From Ctenosaura bakeri (taxonomy: Eukaryota; Chordata; Lepidosauria; Squamata; Iguanidae), in NCBI GenBank assembly GCA_948474755.1, contig CAOLHI010001307.1, positions 62,001-126,000 on the forward strand: a stretch of 64,000 nucleotides of DNA, in the 5' to 3' direction. The notes beneath the pieces are model-generated. The model saw only the letters and a list, made by a program, of their open reading frames with translations, did not search any database and was not told the DNA's origin. Of the stretch, positions 1 through 64,000 are shown one piece after another; positions within the stretch are counted from its first letter, which is position 1, and every line of letters begins with the position of its first letter. The translations under genes were made by a program, and so were the position numbers.

Positions 1-59
1 AGATTTACAACAAGACTAAAGAACTTGTCCTTCTACATATTCAAAATCTGATACCCAAA

Positions 60-230
60 TGCAACTTGGTATCCCAGCTACAGATGGATCTGGAGAGGAA
101 TAACTTGACCATTGTGATCTATGCAGTGGTAACCTCCCATTTGGACAAGCATAGTACACTATATATGGGTATGCCCTTGAAGACGGTCCAGCACCTAGAG
201 CTGGTACAAGATATGGTAAAGTTAAGGTGT
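60..230 (+). mobile_element. possible L2/CR1-type reverse transcriptase remnant
   Basis: The frame reads VVTSHLDKHSTLYMGMPLKT then VQHLELVQDMV. It resembles the LINE C-terminal motif ..TSRLDYCNALY.GLPLKT..LQLVQN.. of L2/CR1-clade elements, with decay (DYCN is lost). Short and degraded. Confidence 0.4.
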
Positions 231-1055
231 TTCAAGGAACTATATGGAGGAGGGGAGAAAACACAATTAACAGAACTTAAAAATACATATCAAGAGCAAA
301 ACATTTCGTCTTCTGCCTTTTTCAACTGCTATTACCAGGAAACTAAAACAACCGGCGGCTGGGCATTTCAGCTTGGAACAAGACAGCCTCTCTGATTTGT
401 CCCGGTTTGGCATTCAGGTGCTACCTCCTTCAGATATTTTAGACAAAAGCGAGAATTTTTGGATTTGTAGACTAAATGCTTTAACACCATGTGGCCTCAA
501 CAGCTACCACCTAATAGACAGCCCAGTTTCATCTTTGATAACTGAAGAAGGCAGAAGCCAAAATGTTTTGCTCTTGATATGTATTTTTAAGTTCTAATTG
601 TTAACCACTTCACTTGAAAACCTTGATTCCAATGAATGTGAATGTGATCATTGTATATATTGACCAGAATCTAGTTCTAAACCTGTCTTGCTATAAGAAA
701 AAAATGTATGGGATTTACAACAGTAAGCATAAGGACATACAAACAAGCCAAGCAACCTTTGACATGAGGCTTCTTGAGGAGTCTTTTATGGTGCACTTGC
801 TTTCATTCCTGTATGGAATTTTAGTTGCTGGCATAGACATCACTGTTACCCTAAAACGTGGGTGACTCAGGAGTCCACCCATGATGCTAGACCATCCATG
901 AAACAGTGGGGCATATTAGCTCAAAGATGAGACCTGCGAGGGGGGGAGTAACCTTACAAGATCCCTTACACCTGTGTATACAGGTACTAATTCAGGGGGA
1001 AACCAGGCAGAGTTTCAAAAGTAAACTTGTTTGTTTTATTGGGAAAATTAACAAT

Positions 1056-1084
<29 letters not shown>
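1056..1084. repeat. (CA)n microsatellite
   Basis: About 14 uninterrupted CA dinucleotides. Confidence 0.95.
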
Positions 1085-1087
<3 letters not shown>

Positions 1088-2576
1088 ATTCAAGACATGT
1101 CAGATGAAGTGCTGTCAAACATATTCTGGAATATGCATTCACCACTATTGAAGATTCCTAGTTCATTAAAATACAAGAAAATACAAAATCCTCAAAACAG
1201 TGATACCTTTATTGCCCAACCAAAGTGCAAAAAACACCTCTGTCATACAAGCTTTTGAAGCTTCACTGGCTTTTTCATCAGCAAGGAAGTTAGAAATGAC
1301 ACAGCAGAAGAAAAGTGACAATGTAAGAGTCACAAGCCTACATTCTGTCTCATAGGTTAGTTCTGTTGTCTGTTAAGATGGTCCAGAGGATCTCGATGCA
1401 GACAAGGACCACTCTCCTTCTTGGGGACTGGGGTCAAAAGACAGTGAAAGACAGATAACACAGTGGCCGTAACAGACTTTGTGGCAGTTAAGCAACAATA
1501 AAATTTCAGCCCCAATAGCAACAGAAGTTTTGTAGATTTTGGATTTTGTTCTCTTTTGCTGGATGGTCAACACAGCTATCCCAGAATACATTTCAGTTCT
1601 TTAAAGATCGGTAAAATATATTTCACTTCAGATGCCACAATGGAAGAAGTATGCTGTTAAACATTGCCATCTACTGGTGACTTTTTTCTCCACAAAATAA
1701 ATCACCCCATTGGCCTGTGTAGCTCAGAATTACTTCACGAATGAGCTATACCCTTCCACAGTTTAAATGGGGAGGAGGGGAGTCTTATTTATTTATTAAA
1801 AGTATTTCTGTATAGCCTCCTAGTTCACAAAAGCTCAGAAGGCGAAAAAAAAAAAAAATTAAAACAATACGAAGATAATTTTTAAAAACACATCAAAATT
1901 ATCTTTAAAACAATCTGAAAATCTAATTTTAAAACAGTAAAAACAGAGTATTTTAAAATATTAAACGCCATGAGGAACAGTGCTGTTTTGGTTGCCTGCC
2001 AAAAGCTTTCCAGTTGTACCAGGATATGTCAGAAACTGAATCTTGCTGAGGTGATTTGTGCATTAAAGCATGGTCAGAGGGATCCAAGAATGAGTGCAGT
2101 ATGCATGGATTTCTGCTTGGAGTAAGATGAGTGAATTTTGGCTTGGAAAGGGTGGTCCCCTCCCACCACACAAACACTATTTTGCATCCATGAGTTTGAA
2201 GTAATTTCATTTTGTTTCCTTCTCTGTGGATTGTTGAAAATCGTGACTCCAAATTAGTGCTTCTGTGTGGCAGAATCGATGATGACAATCCAACCCCCTC
2301 TGCAGGCATGCTCTCTTCCCCTTTTGCAGCAGGTTGCAATGCATGATGATGATAATGCCATGTGAATTCCTTCCTCCACTATTCTCATGAACCTAAACCA
2401 TTTGACTCTATATGCAATGAAAACAGTTGCTAGAACAGAAGACCACACGTCTAAAGGAGCGTCGTGTAGCTGTGTAGATTCATGGGTCAGCAGTGTGATG
2501 TGGCAGCTAAAAAACCAATGCGATTCCGGACAGCATCTATAGGAGTATAGAGTCAAGATCAAGGGAAGTAATAATA

Positions 2577-3125
2577 TCACTTTATTCTGCTTTGATCAGA
2601 CCTCACCTAGAATACTGTGTCCAGTTCTGGGTCCCTCAATTCAAGAAGGATATTGACAAGCTGTAATATGTCCGAAAGAAGGCGAGCAAAATGGCAGAAA
2701 GCCTGGAAACCATGTCCTATGAGGAGTGGCTTAAGGACCTAGTATGCTTAGCCTGATGAGAAGAAGGTTAAGAGGTGCCATGATAGACATGTTTAAATAT
2801 TTGAAGGAATATCGTGTTGAAGATGGAGCGAGCTTGTTTTCTGCTGCTCCAGAGACTAAGACACAGAGCAATGGATTCAAACTACAGGAAAAGAGATTTC
2901 ACCTAAACATCAGGAAGAATTTCCTGACAGTCAGAACGTTTGACAGTGGAATAGAATACACTGCCTTGGAGTGTGATGGAGTCACCTTCCTTGGAGGTTT
3001 TTAGACAGAGGCTGGATGGTCATTTGCTAGGGGTGCTTTGAGTGTGTGTTCCTCATGGCAGGGGGTTGGACTTGATGGCAATTGTAGTCTCGTCCAACTC
3101 TATGATTCTATGATTTTATGATTCC
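2577..3125 (+). mobile_element. CR1 LINE 3' end
   Basis: Contains the CR1 C-terminal ORF signature (RRRLRGAMIDMFKYLKE, ..NGFKLQEKRFHLNIRKNF, ..FLTVR) and ends with the CR1 terminal repeat TCTATGATTCTATGATT at about 3099-3122. Frame breaks show it is dead. Full CR1 is about 4.5 kb, so this is a strongly 5'-truncated copy. Confidence 0.9.
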
Positions 3126-3839
3126 TTTCCTTCATGCATTGCAATCAAGGCTTGAAAATTCATATGCCTCTGTTTCCTCAGAAAATTGAAATGGGTGATC
3201 CCGTTGCTATGATTCTTTTGCCCCTCTGTTGCCCTCTGCTCTACCAGCTACCACTGGTATCTCGGATTTTCTTCATGCCAAGAATATTCTTTACCACTGT
3301 ATTATTATAGCCCAACCATGATGTGTGGTGGGGCAAAGGAACAGAAGTCTCCATCCTTCCCATTGGAAGACGTAGAAGAAAGTCTGGTGGGGGGGGCAGG
3401 GAAGGGTTGCTGTTGTATAAGCACAAACACTACCACCAGCAAAATCATCCTCTCTGAAAAAGAAAATGCGTTTTTTCTCATGCTTGTTGTGTTTCCAAGT
3501 TGTAAAGACTCCAATTCCTTTCCAAGAACTTTCTCTGAACTTCCCTTCAATTCCATAAATTAATCAGTGGTGTATCATCACCCAACTTGATCCTGAGGTT
3601 TAGACTGTTTTAAGTATTCTTTTTTTCTTCATGTGTCTGGCTTTCTACCTTACTCAAATATTATCTATTTTGGTTCTCTTGGGTCTCAGGCAGAATTTTG
3701 TTTCCCATGATCCATTTATAACTTTTTCGTATTAAACTATCTATTAGAGTAGTAGCCTACCAAATATAATTAGGGAAGGCGGCTATTTCTTACCTGCAGT
3801 ATTTGTGGCAGTATGCCCCTGAATCAGAGCCTAGAAAAG

Positions 3840-3955
3840 TAGCTCTTTGAACTACAGCGTCCAGAATGCCGCTAGCCAGCATAGTTAGTGGCCAAGCTGG
3901 CTAGAGAATCCTGGGAGCTGCAATCCAAAATAGCTAGCTACAGAGGAACATGAGT
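3840..3955. mobile_element. small palindromic MITE-like repeat
   Basis: GAACTACAGCGTCCAGAATG on the left is partly complementary to TCCTGGGAGCTGCAATCC on the right, around a GCTAGCCAGC/GCTGGCTAG core. It resembles the palindromic short repeats at 37974, 41403, 42219 and 56913. Class not determined. Confidence 0.45.
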
Positions 3956-4440
3956 GAAAGATTCCTATCAAATTCATATCCTGCTTGTGACATTTCCACA
4001 GGTATCTTAGCTGGCCAGTTTGGGAACCAAGTGTTGAACTAGAGAGACCTTTGGTCTGATGCTATTGGGTTTTTCTTACACTCTGAGTGAAGATGAGGAC
4101 TGAACCAAGGTCTTTCTGCATATAAAATGTGAGTTCTGCCCTTCATCCATGGTCCTTTTCACTTCTTGTAAGAGCAACTGTTTACATAGTGTTTTGTTTG
4201 CTGCAAAACATGCTCATTTTTTGCATAATGCAGAGAAACTATTTATCAGGGAAAATTCTTGCTGTCAAAAACATTGGGGAAAGCTTTATTTAGCTATTGT
4301 GATTCTTAATGTTTTCTGAAGGGCATTACACATTATTTGAAGCATACTGCTACAATTGTGTAATACAACATACTACAATCTACAATGCTACAATTTGCAA
4401 TAGCAACAACAATAATAATAATGCAATAACAATACATTGC

Positions 4441-4478
<38 letters not shown>
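4441..4478. repeat. (TAA)n microsatellite
   Basis: About 12 TAA units, with a further interrupted AATAAT cluster just upstream at 4400-4430. Confidence 0.95.
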
Positions 4479-4480
<2 letters not shown>

Positions 4481-4799
4481 GCAATCTACAATAGCATCCC
4501 TCCCAACTGCCACTGCCCTAGCCATGGGGATAAATGAAGAGGCAGGAAGAGCTCCATCATGCATCGTGTCTAAGTCCAGAAGAGGATGAAAGGCTCTCCC
4601 TTCATCTGCCATGCCCTAGCCTCTGAGGGTGAGAAGAAGAGGAAATATTTGCCTGAATTAATCCCCTCGCACACTGCCATCCCCTTTTCCTTTTGTGTCA
4701 TGTCTAAATGAGATTGTAGGCCTGAGGGCAGGGAACTGTTTTGTTGTTCTTTTACTTGTAAAGAGCCACATACAGTGATGGCACTAGGTAAATAAATAA

Positions 4800-4908
4800 G
4801 TGGTGGTGGTGGTGGTGGTGGTGACTACGAGGACAATGATGATGAAGATACTTCATTTATTCATTCTCTCTCTCTTTCTCTCCACACACACACACACACA
4901 CACACACA
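4800..4908. repeat. (TGG)n and (CA)n microsatellites
   Basis: Eight TGG units at 4800-4823, then a TC-rich stretch and about 13 CA units to 4908. Confidence 0.9.
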
Positions 4909-5118
4909 AGGTATGTCTGGTTCCTGTGTCCTTGATGAAGTGGATGCAGCACCCAAAAGTTCCGTGGAATAACTTTCATACCAGAAAGGGCTGTAATATT
5001 TGAGGATTTTTGTTACTTTGGAACAAAGATTAGCAAGGAGGTTGAAAACTAAGGTTTATCTAATAACACACAGTGTGGTGAAAGTGAGGAAGCATTTTTT
5101 AAAAAGTACACCCATAGA

Positions 5119-5347
5119 AGAGAGCTAGCATGGTGTAGTGGTTTGAGTGCTAGACTATCACATTTGAAGACCAGGGTTTGAGTCCTTGCTGAGCCATGGA
5201 AACCTTCTGGGTCACCATGGGCAAGTCACACTGTCTCAGCTTTACAGGAATGCAGTGGCAAACCTCATTTGAATAAATCTTGGCAGAGAAGCTCTGTGAG
5301 AGGATTGCCATAAATTGGAATCGACTTGAAGCCACATAAGAACAACT
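5119..5347 (+). mobile_element. tRNA-derived SINE, full length
   Basis: An A-box-like GGTGTAGTGGTTTGAG near 5132 and a B box GGTTTGAGTCC at 5175-5185 define a tRNA-type pol III head. The body (CCATGGAAAC.., GGGCAAGTCACAC) and tail (GACTTGAAGCCACATAAGAA) are shared with the other SINE copies listed here. Confidence 0.85.
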
Positions 5348-5448
5348 TCCATGAAATTCATTGCCACGAGTTGTGAAAGTGGCTACTACCTCAGATGTCT
5401 TTAGAACAGGATTAGGGAGATTTATGGAACATAAGGTTATCCAAAAGA

Positions 5449-5640
5449 CACCAGATCTGATCTTGGAAGCTAAGCAAGGTCAGTCCTGGTTAGTATTTAG
5501 AGACCAGGAGCTATAGGCTATATTTCAGAGGAAGGAACCAGCAAAACCACCTCTGAATTTCTGTTGCCTAAGAAGACCCTATGAAATTCATGGAATCGCC
5601 CTAAATTAATAGGCAGCTTGAAGGCACGTGCATACAATAT
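5449..5640 (+). mobile_element. 5S rRNA-derived SINE
   Basis: The head matches the internal part of vertebrate 5S rRNA: GATCTTGGAAGCTAAGCAAG, then CCTGGTTAGTATTTAGAGAC and GCTATAGGCT. The first third of 5S and the GGATG-type region are missing. The 3' part (ACCACCTCTGAATTTC.., CTTGAAGGCACG) resembles the tail of the tRNA-type SINEs here. It is a processed mobile copy, not a 5S gene, because the 5S portion is incomplete and mutated. Confidence 0.8.
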
Positions 5641-6943
5641 TAGCCATTAATGATAATGGCTATCAAGGAACATTGGTGAAAGGCTGTCATATTCCTGTCC
5701 AATTTGTAGGCTTCTCAAATACATCTGGTTGGCCATTGTGAACGTGGGATACAGGACTAGGTAGAGCTTAGGGGAGGGAACACTTTTTTTGAGTGCTATC
5801 TGTAGAATCCCCCATTTAACACACTGGCTGGTGAGTTCTGCAAATTGTACTTTAGGAAAATAATTGCTTTTCCTAGGGGTGCTTCCTCATGAGGCTTTCC
5901 CTATACATTCACACTGTCTCATTCACCTAAGCTTGGAAGTCTAGACCAGTGGTTCTTAACCCTTTCTTTACGATGGACATTTTTAAATATCTTTTGCTGC
6001 CATCGACCACCAAGACTTAACTCAAGGTGGCTTCTGGATATATGTGTGGTAGCAAGAAATGTCATGTGCTTTCAGTCAGCCACTTAGTGTCAGAAAGAGC
6101 AAGTGCTGAGTATATTTTTTTCTATCAAACAATTTCATAACTTTTAAACAGTTTAAAATATTATAATGAAACTTTGTACAAATTATGTCCATCACTGACA
6201 ACAGACTCCTACTCTATACAACTGTTAATCTTCCTTCCTCCCTTCCTCTTTCTTTCTTTCTCTCAGCTATGAAACTATAAAAGCTCCTAACATTTCTGCA
6301 AGCCTTTGTGGACCCCCTGTGAGGACATTGCACCCTCCCTGCAGTCTGCAGACCCAGATTAAACTGGCCTAGATAATATAATCTGTTTCCCTCCCCCAGT
6401 ACTTTCATTGTTTCATTGTTTCTATTTTTTATGCTTGAAAGTTTTTTATTAAAGATTTTAATTAAAAATAAAAAAGATTCCTCTCCCCACTTCCAGGCTT
6501 ATTTTCCAGTTGAATCTGCATGTTTACATTCCATTCATACATAATTACTACTTGCTCAAAGAATTCGTTACATCTTACATCACTACACAGTTCCTTTGTT
6601 GCATTGCCTTGCTGCTTTGTTACATTACTTTGTTACATTGTCTTGCTACATTGTTACATCAGATTACTTACAGTTCTCTCATTATTTCTTCTCACTTTTA
6701 TTTTTCTTGCCACAGAAACCTCTTAAGGTAGAAAATGTCTGGAGAGACTCCTAGACCAGACTTTAGTTCAGTCCAGCAGGGCTCTTTTTTCACGTTCTTG
6801 TGAAGTATTTTCTCTCTTTAACTTGACATCTTTTTTAACTGCTTGAGCCTCTAGTGAGCCTCCAGTTGATCGATTCAGTGTCTAAATCTACATGGCTACA
6901 TCTGGATCTGGAATCCATTAGGATTCAAAATCCCTGCTCAGAT

Positions 6944-7084
6944 GCTGGGCAAGTCACATTCTCTCAGCCTCAGCAAATGCAAACCCCCTCTGAACAAATC
7001 TTGCAAAAAACCCCAAAAAACCTGTAATAGGTTCACTTTTGTGTTGCCATAAGTCAGAAGTGACTTGCAGGCATGCAACAACAA
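6944..7084 (+). mobile_element. tRNA-SINE 3' fragment
   Basis: Starts at GGGCAAGTCACATTCTCTC and runs to CAGAAGTGACTTGCAGGCAT followed by ACAACAA. The tRNA head is absent. Confidence 0.75.
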
Positions 7085-7135
7085 AGGGCTGCTGACAGGG
7101 AGAGAATCCTTCCAGCATCATAACTCTCCACTTTG

Positions 7136-7322
7136 AAAATTGACTTACGGTGACTCTAAGGCAAACCTATCATGGGAGTTTTCTTGGCAAGATTTGTTGC
7201 CCTTTCCTTTTTCTGAGCTGAGAGAATGTGACTTGCCTGAGGTAATCTAGTGAGTTTCCATGGCCAAGTGGGGATTCAAACCCTGGTCTCCAGAGTCATA
7301 GTTTGGTACCATCTGATACCAT
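7136..7322 (-). mobile_element. tRNA-SINE copy, inverted
   Basis: Complement of the SINE body and head: AATGTGACTTGCCTGAGGTA, then TTTCCATGGCCAAG.GGGGAT and the inverted B box GGATTCAAACCC. It is head-to-head with the fragment just upstream. Confidence 0.75.
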
Positions 7323-8421
7323 CTTTCTTTCGTCAAGGATGCAGCAGCTGGAGTATGTGTGCATGTAGCCAAACTGCTCCCTCATTTGCAAACAAGGGAG
7401 CAGTTTCAGCCCTCCCCCACTCCAATATCCCTGTTGCTGCTGTTGGTGTCCAGCAGCAGGGCTTTGCAGACCCCTGTGAGGGCTCCATGGACCCCCAGGG
7501 GTCCCTGGATCCTGGGTTAAGAACCACTGCAGTATACCATGCTGGCCTTCAAATTTCTGTAGTGTACATATTTCAGGGGTGTAGCAATGGGGTCAGGGTA
7601 AAATGAGGGCATTGCCCCTCCTATTAAGAATTCTGCCCCCCCTCGCAATGCCTTTGTCCTTGGATTTCTAGCATTCCAGAGGGTGAGAGGTTGAAAATCA
7701 CTGACACCTAGAGTTCTTTTATTTGCTGTGTTTGCATTCCTAAGGTAGCTTTGCCTGCCCCATTCCTTTGGATGTCTAAACTATATTTCTACAAGATCAA
7801 CTGAAGTTTTAAGTACATTTTAAGTGACTGTATTGCAAGAATTTGGAGACTGAAAAAAAAATTAATAGGAGGGGGGCAGAAATCTTTTGGGTGATAATGT
7901 CTTCATTTTCCTCCCCATAGCTACACTCTTGACCCTTTTGCTATGAGAGGCCTACAACCTTAGGGAGTATTAATGAAACACAAGGCCTGTAATACATAGA
8001 GCAATTCTGACCTGCAGTTAACCAAAATGACAGAACATGAAGTCCTCTAAGTTCTGCCCAGCCTTGTGCCAAAGGCTGATATGACAGTTTAGTTAGACAC
8101 TTCCCTCTCTCCTTACTCTCTGGAGCCAATGCTGTGGGGATTGGTAGGGAGAAGCACCTATTACTCTTTTCCAGACTGTTTTACTTCACAACCTCATGGG
8201 GAGAGGGTTTGTATGTCTGAATGCAAAATCATAGGGCAGCAGGAGGGCAAAGGCACCCCTTGCCTACTCATGGAAGAGTTGCCTGGTCTCTTGTTATTTT
8301 TCCACATACAGGTGAACAAGGTGGTGAGTTTTTGTTGCTGTCGTTTGTAATACGAATCGGAAGAAGAATCCCCCAGAAGCAGATTGAAACAGTCCAGTCC
8401 AGGATGGGGTACTGTGTATAA

Positions 8422-8601
8422 GGCCATTTCCGCACTAGCCTGTTATAGCGCGATGATTCCACTTTCAACATCCTCTGGCATCCTGGGGTTTGCAGTTTCA
8501 GGAGGGGCCGGACGGCCCCTCCCGAAACTGCAAACCCCAGGATGCCAGAGGATGTTGAAAGTGGAATCATCGCGCTATAACAGGCTAATGCGGAAATGGC
8601 C
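8422..8601. mobile_element. near-perfect palindromic MITE, family A copy 1 (180 bp)
   Basis: Two arms of about 88 bp are reverse complements with only two mismatches. Termini are GGCCATTTCCGCA and TGCGGAAATGGCC. It is flanked by TAA at 8419-8421 and 8602-8604. A 3-bp TAA duplication with G-rich ends fits PIF/Harbinger-type elements, but there is no coding capacity. Open frames across it are palindrome artefacts. It lies about 400 bp upstream of the CpG island. Confidence 0.9.
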
Positions 8602-9340
8602 TAATACAGGCTGTGGTTCGATGCCCCTTTCTTTTTCAGAGCTTGACTCCGCCGTGCGCCTCGCTGCAGGTGCTCAGCAAACAGGCATCCCCTCTGAGGC
8701 AACTGCACGCATTGACACAGACACACACAGAGAGCCCCCCGATCCCTTTGTTAATCCCAACTAGAGTAGGATGGGGTTTAGTTATGTGGTGACACACCAT
8801 TCAACAGGGCAGTGGATCTACTCTAGGTGGAATGAACCGACAAGATTTAGGCCTCGAAGCGTCAGGTTCCCGGTAAAGTTTGTCACTCCACACCTTGGAT
8901 CCAAGAGTCCGAATCAAGGAATGTACTAAAATGCGGGTGGGGGGGGCATTGGGAAAACGAGAAACGCCAAATTCTCCTTAGGTCATCGCCCCGTAGAAAC
9001 CTGCGCGTGGCCATTCCGCTGCGGAGAAACAGCCTGCACTCTGCAGATGCTCAAGAGAACCGTTGTCTTTATGGGCGTTTTCGGGTCCCAGGGCTTACGC
9101 GCGGAGGGCCAGCGGGGCTGGAGCCGTGCAGAGGAGCGCCTTTCTCCGGGGACGCACCGGAGGAGGGGGGCGAGGGAGGGAGACGCCGGGCAGGGCCGGG
9201 AGGCTTCCTGACAATGGGTGGGCAGGGCTTCCTTCTCCCCCCAGCCTCGCTGGGGCGTCAGGCGGGGTGCCCTCGGGGGCGAGTAGCTGGGTCTCCAGGG
9301 ACCTCCTCCTCCTCGCGGTCGCCCTGTGACCGGAGCGCGC

Positions 9341-9348
9341 TTTAAAAG
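9341..9348 (+). promoter_or_regulatory. TATA-like box, candidate RFX6 core promoter
   Basis: TTTAAAAG sits in otherwise GC-rich DNA about 210 bp upstream of the start codon. If used, transcription would begin near 9370-9378 in a CT-rich stretch and leave a 5' UTR of about 180 nt. Position and isolation in GC-rich sequence are the only evidence. Confidence 0.4.
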
Positions 9349-9517
9349 CCTCCCGTCGAGGCGGCCGTGCGTCTCCCATCCCCATCCCCTCCGCCCGGCA
9401 CCTGCCGCCCTCTTCGCCCCCTCTTTCTGACACGGCTTCTCCTCGCCTGGTGAAGAGGCCTGTGGGGACGCGGCCGCCTCCCGCGCTGCTTGTCTCCCCT
9501 GAACCCCCCGACGCCTC

Positions 9518-9544
9518 ATGGACGGCGGGAACGCGGCGCCCTGA
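9518..9544 (+). CDS. upstream ORF of 8 codons in RFX6 5' leader
   Basis: ATG at 9518 opens MDGGNAAP and stops at TGA 9542-9544. The A of that TGA is the A of the in-frame ATG at 9544, giving the overlap TGATG. The uORF is in a different frame from RFX6. The next ATG, 12 nt on at 9556, has the better context and matches the mammalian start. The arrangement could favour termination-reinitiation at 9556 (inference). It is present in mRNA only if transcription starts upstream of 9518. Confidence 0.5.
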   Translation: MDGGNAAP

Positions 9545-9555
9545 TGGCCGCGGAG

Positions 9556-63405
<53,850 letters not shown>

Positions 63406-64000
63406 GTAAGTAAATGTGATGGTAGAGTGAGAACAATAAACCACAGGTGGGGGATAAATGGGGTGGGTACAACTAGCGATTTGCTCATCCTTGACAAGGA
63501 AGTTTCCCTCAGTATTTGAGGCATGCCGTTGAGAAAGTCAGCTGCTGTAAAACTTTTCATATTTCAGGATTTTTTTTTTCCTGCAGAATTAATTTGCACA
63601 AAACCCCTCAGATTATTTTTTTTTTAATTAAAACTTGTTCCAGTATAAGATGCCCTTCTTCCTATGGAAAAATGTTGTCAATACAAACAAACAAACAATA
63701 AATATTTTCATAAAATGTTCCCAAATTGTGAAAAGCATCAGAAAAAGTAAACAGCTCTCATAACTGCATCATTATTCATTCTTGCATGTATGAATGAAAT
63801 AACTGACGATTTACATCTCTATTAGGATAAAGTCCCCATGCCCAATTCAAGCCTCCACAGACCAAATGTCTAGTCATTTCTCTGACTTTACTGCCTCCCC
63901 TTTTCACAACTTAGCATCAGAAGGAGGAAAGTGGAATTGTCCATGGCTATCCAACAATAACTGGTGCTACTAATAGTCAAGCTTGCATTGTTAGCTAATG
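63406..64000 (+). other. RFX6: RFX6 intron 18, 5' part
   Basis: Starts GTAAGTAAAT. No in-phase sequence resembling the last RFX6 exon was found before the window ends. T-rich runs and a CAAACAAA repeat occur near 63600-63700. Confidence 0.8.

Larger units (their letters stand above)
5947..7529. mobile_element. hAT-like terminal inverted repeats bounding a composite region
   Basis: CAGTGGTTCTTAACCC at 5947-5962 is exactly repeated in inverse at 7514-7529 (GGGTTAAGAACCACTG). This terminus is typical of hAT/Charlie-type elements. The left flank GTCTAGAC fits the hAT target consensus, but the right flank CAGTATAC matches it at only four of eight positions. A sequence at about 6300-6370 resembles the right end in direct orientation, so two adjacent non-autonomous copies are equally possible. 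SINE pieces lie inside. No transposase remains. Confidence 0.5.
1..8954. other. 5' flank of RFX6, no supported gene
   Basis: AT-rich intergenic sequence. Short open frames on both strands show no conserved domain. It holds a possible L2-like remnant (60-230), CR1 (2577-3125), tRNA-type SINE pieces, a 5S-derived SINE, hAT-like termini, a perfect MITE and several microsatellites, each listed separately. Short T-rich and A-rich runs at 1775-1950 and 6420-6480 look like old retroposon tails. In other vertebrates GPRC6A lies upstream of RFX6, but no exon of it was recognised here. Confidence 0.7.

Noticed and set aside
66..865. Three consecutive short open frames at the window start that could suggest an upstream gene
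   Set aside because: Only part of the first resembles a decayed LINE reverse-transcriptase tail; the others show no conservation I recognise, and no GPRC6A exon is evident.
5119..5190. A tRNA gene, from A and B box matches
   Set aside because: No cloverleaf can be closed, and the sequence continues into a dispersed SINE body repeated several times in the window.
5449..5520. A functional 5S rRNA gene
   Set aside because: The 5' third is absent, the internal region carries many changes and the sequence continues into a SINE body.
8384..8764. Open frames on both strands crossing 8422-8601 with matching peptide sequences
   Set aside because: The identical peptides result from the palindromic MITE being read from either side.

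Overview
The window is vertebrate nuclear DNA: spliced exons with canonical GT-AG boundaries, one CpG island, long AT-rich introns and many interspersed repeats. The repeats (CR1 3' ends with the ATTCTATG terminal repeat, L1 tails with target-site duplications, L2-like reverse-transcriptase remnants, tRNA- and 5S-derived SINEs, many palindromic MITEs) point to a sauropsid, most likely a squamate reptile. That assignment is inferred from repeat style and protein similarity, not from a search.

One protein-coding gene can be supported: RFX6, a winged-helix transcription factor, on the + strand. I place coding exons 1-18 between 9556 and 63405. All 18 segments join in consistent phase and give about 867 codons. 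The mammalian protein is about 928 residues, so the last coding exon (about 60 residues, the stop codon and the 3' UTR) lies beyond base 64000.

Layout: 1-8.9 kb is 5' flank with no supported gene, holding CR1, SINE, 5S-SINE, hAT-like and MITE copies and microsatellites. 8.95-9.96 kb is a CpG island with the presumed promoter, a TATA-like box, an 8-codon upstream ORF and exon 1. 11.6-18.2 kb holds exons 2-4. Intron 4 (12 kb) contains a head-to-head CR1 pair, a near-perfect 147-bp palindrome, and an L1 nested in an L2-like LINE. 30-34.4 kb holds exon 5 and the 28-nt microexon 6, set among several palindromic MITEs including a 694-bp CpG-dense one. 36.9-50.4 kb holds exons 7-13 (B and C regions). 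Intron 13 carries a 448-bp palindromic element and an L1 with an internal 71-bp inverted duplication. 56-63.4 kb holds exons 14-18 (dimerisation domain and Ser/Pro-rich tail).

No rRNA, tRNA gene, CRISPR array or bacterial-type system is present. The most interesting material is structural: an upstream ORF whose stop overlaps an ATG, palindromic MITE families with 3-bp target duplications flanking a frame-critical microexon, the nested retrotransposons, and a template-switch scar in an L1.
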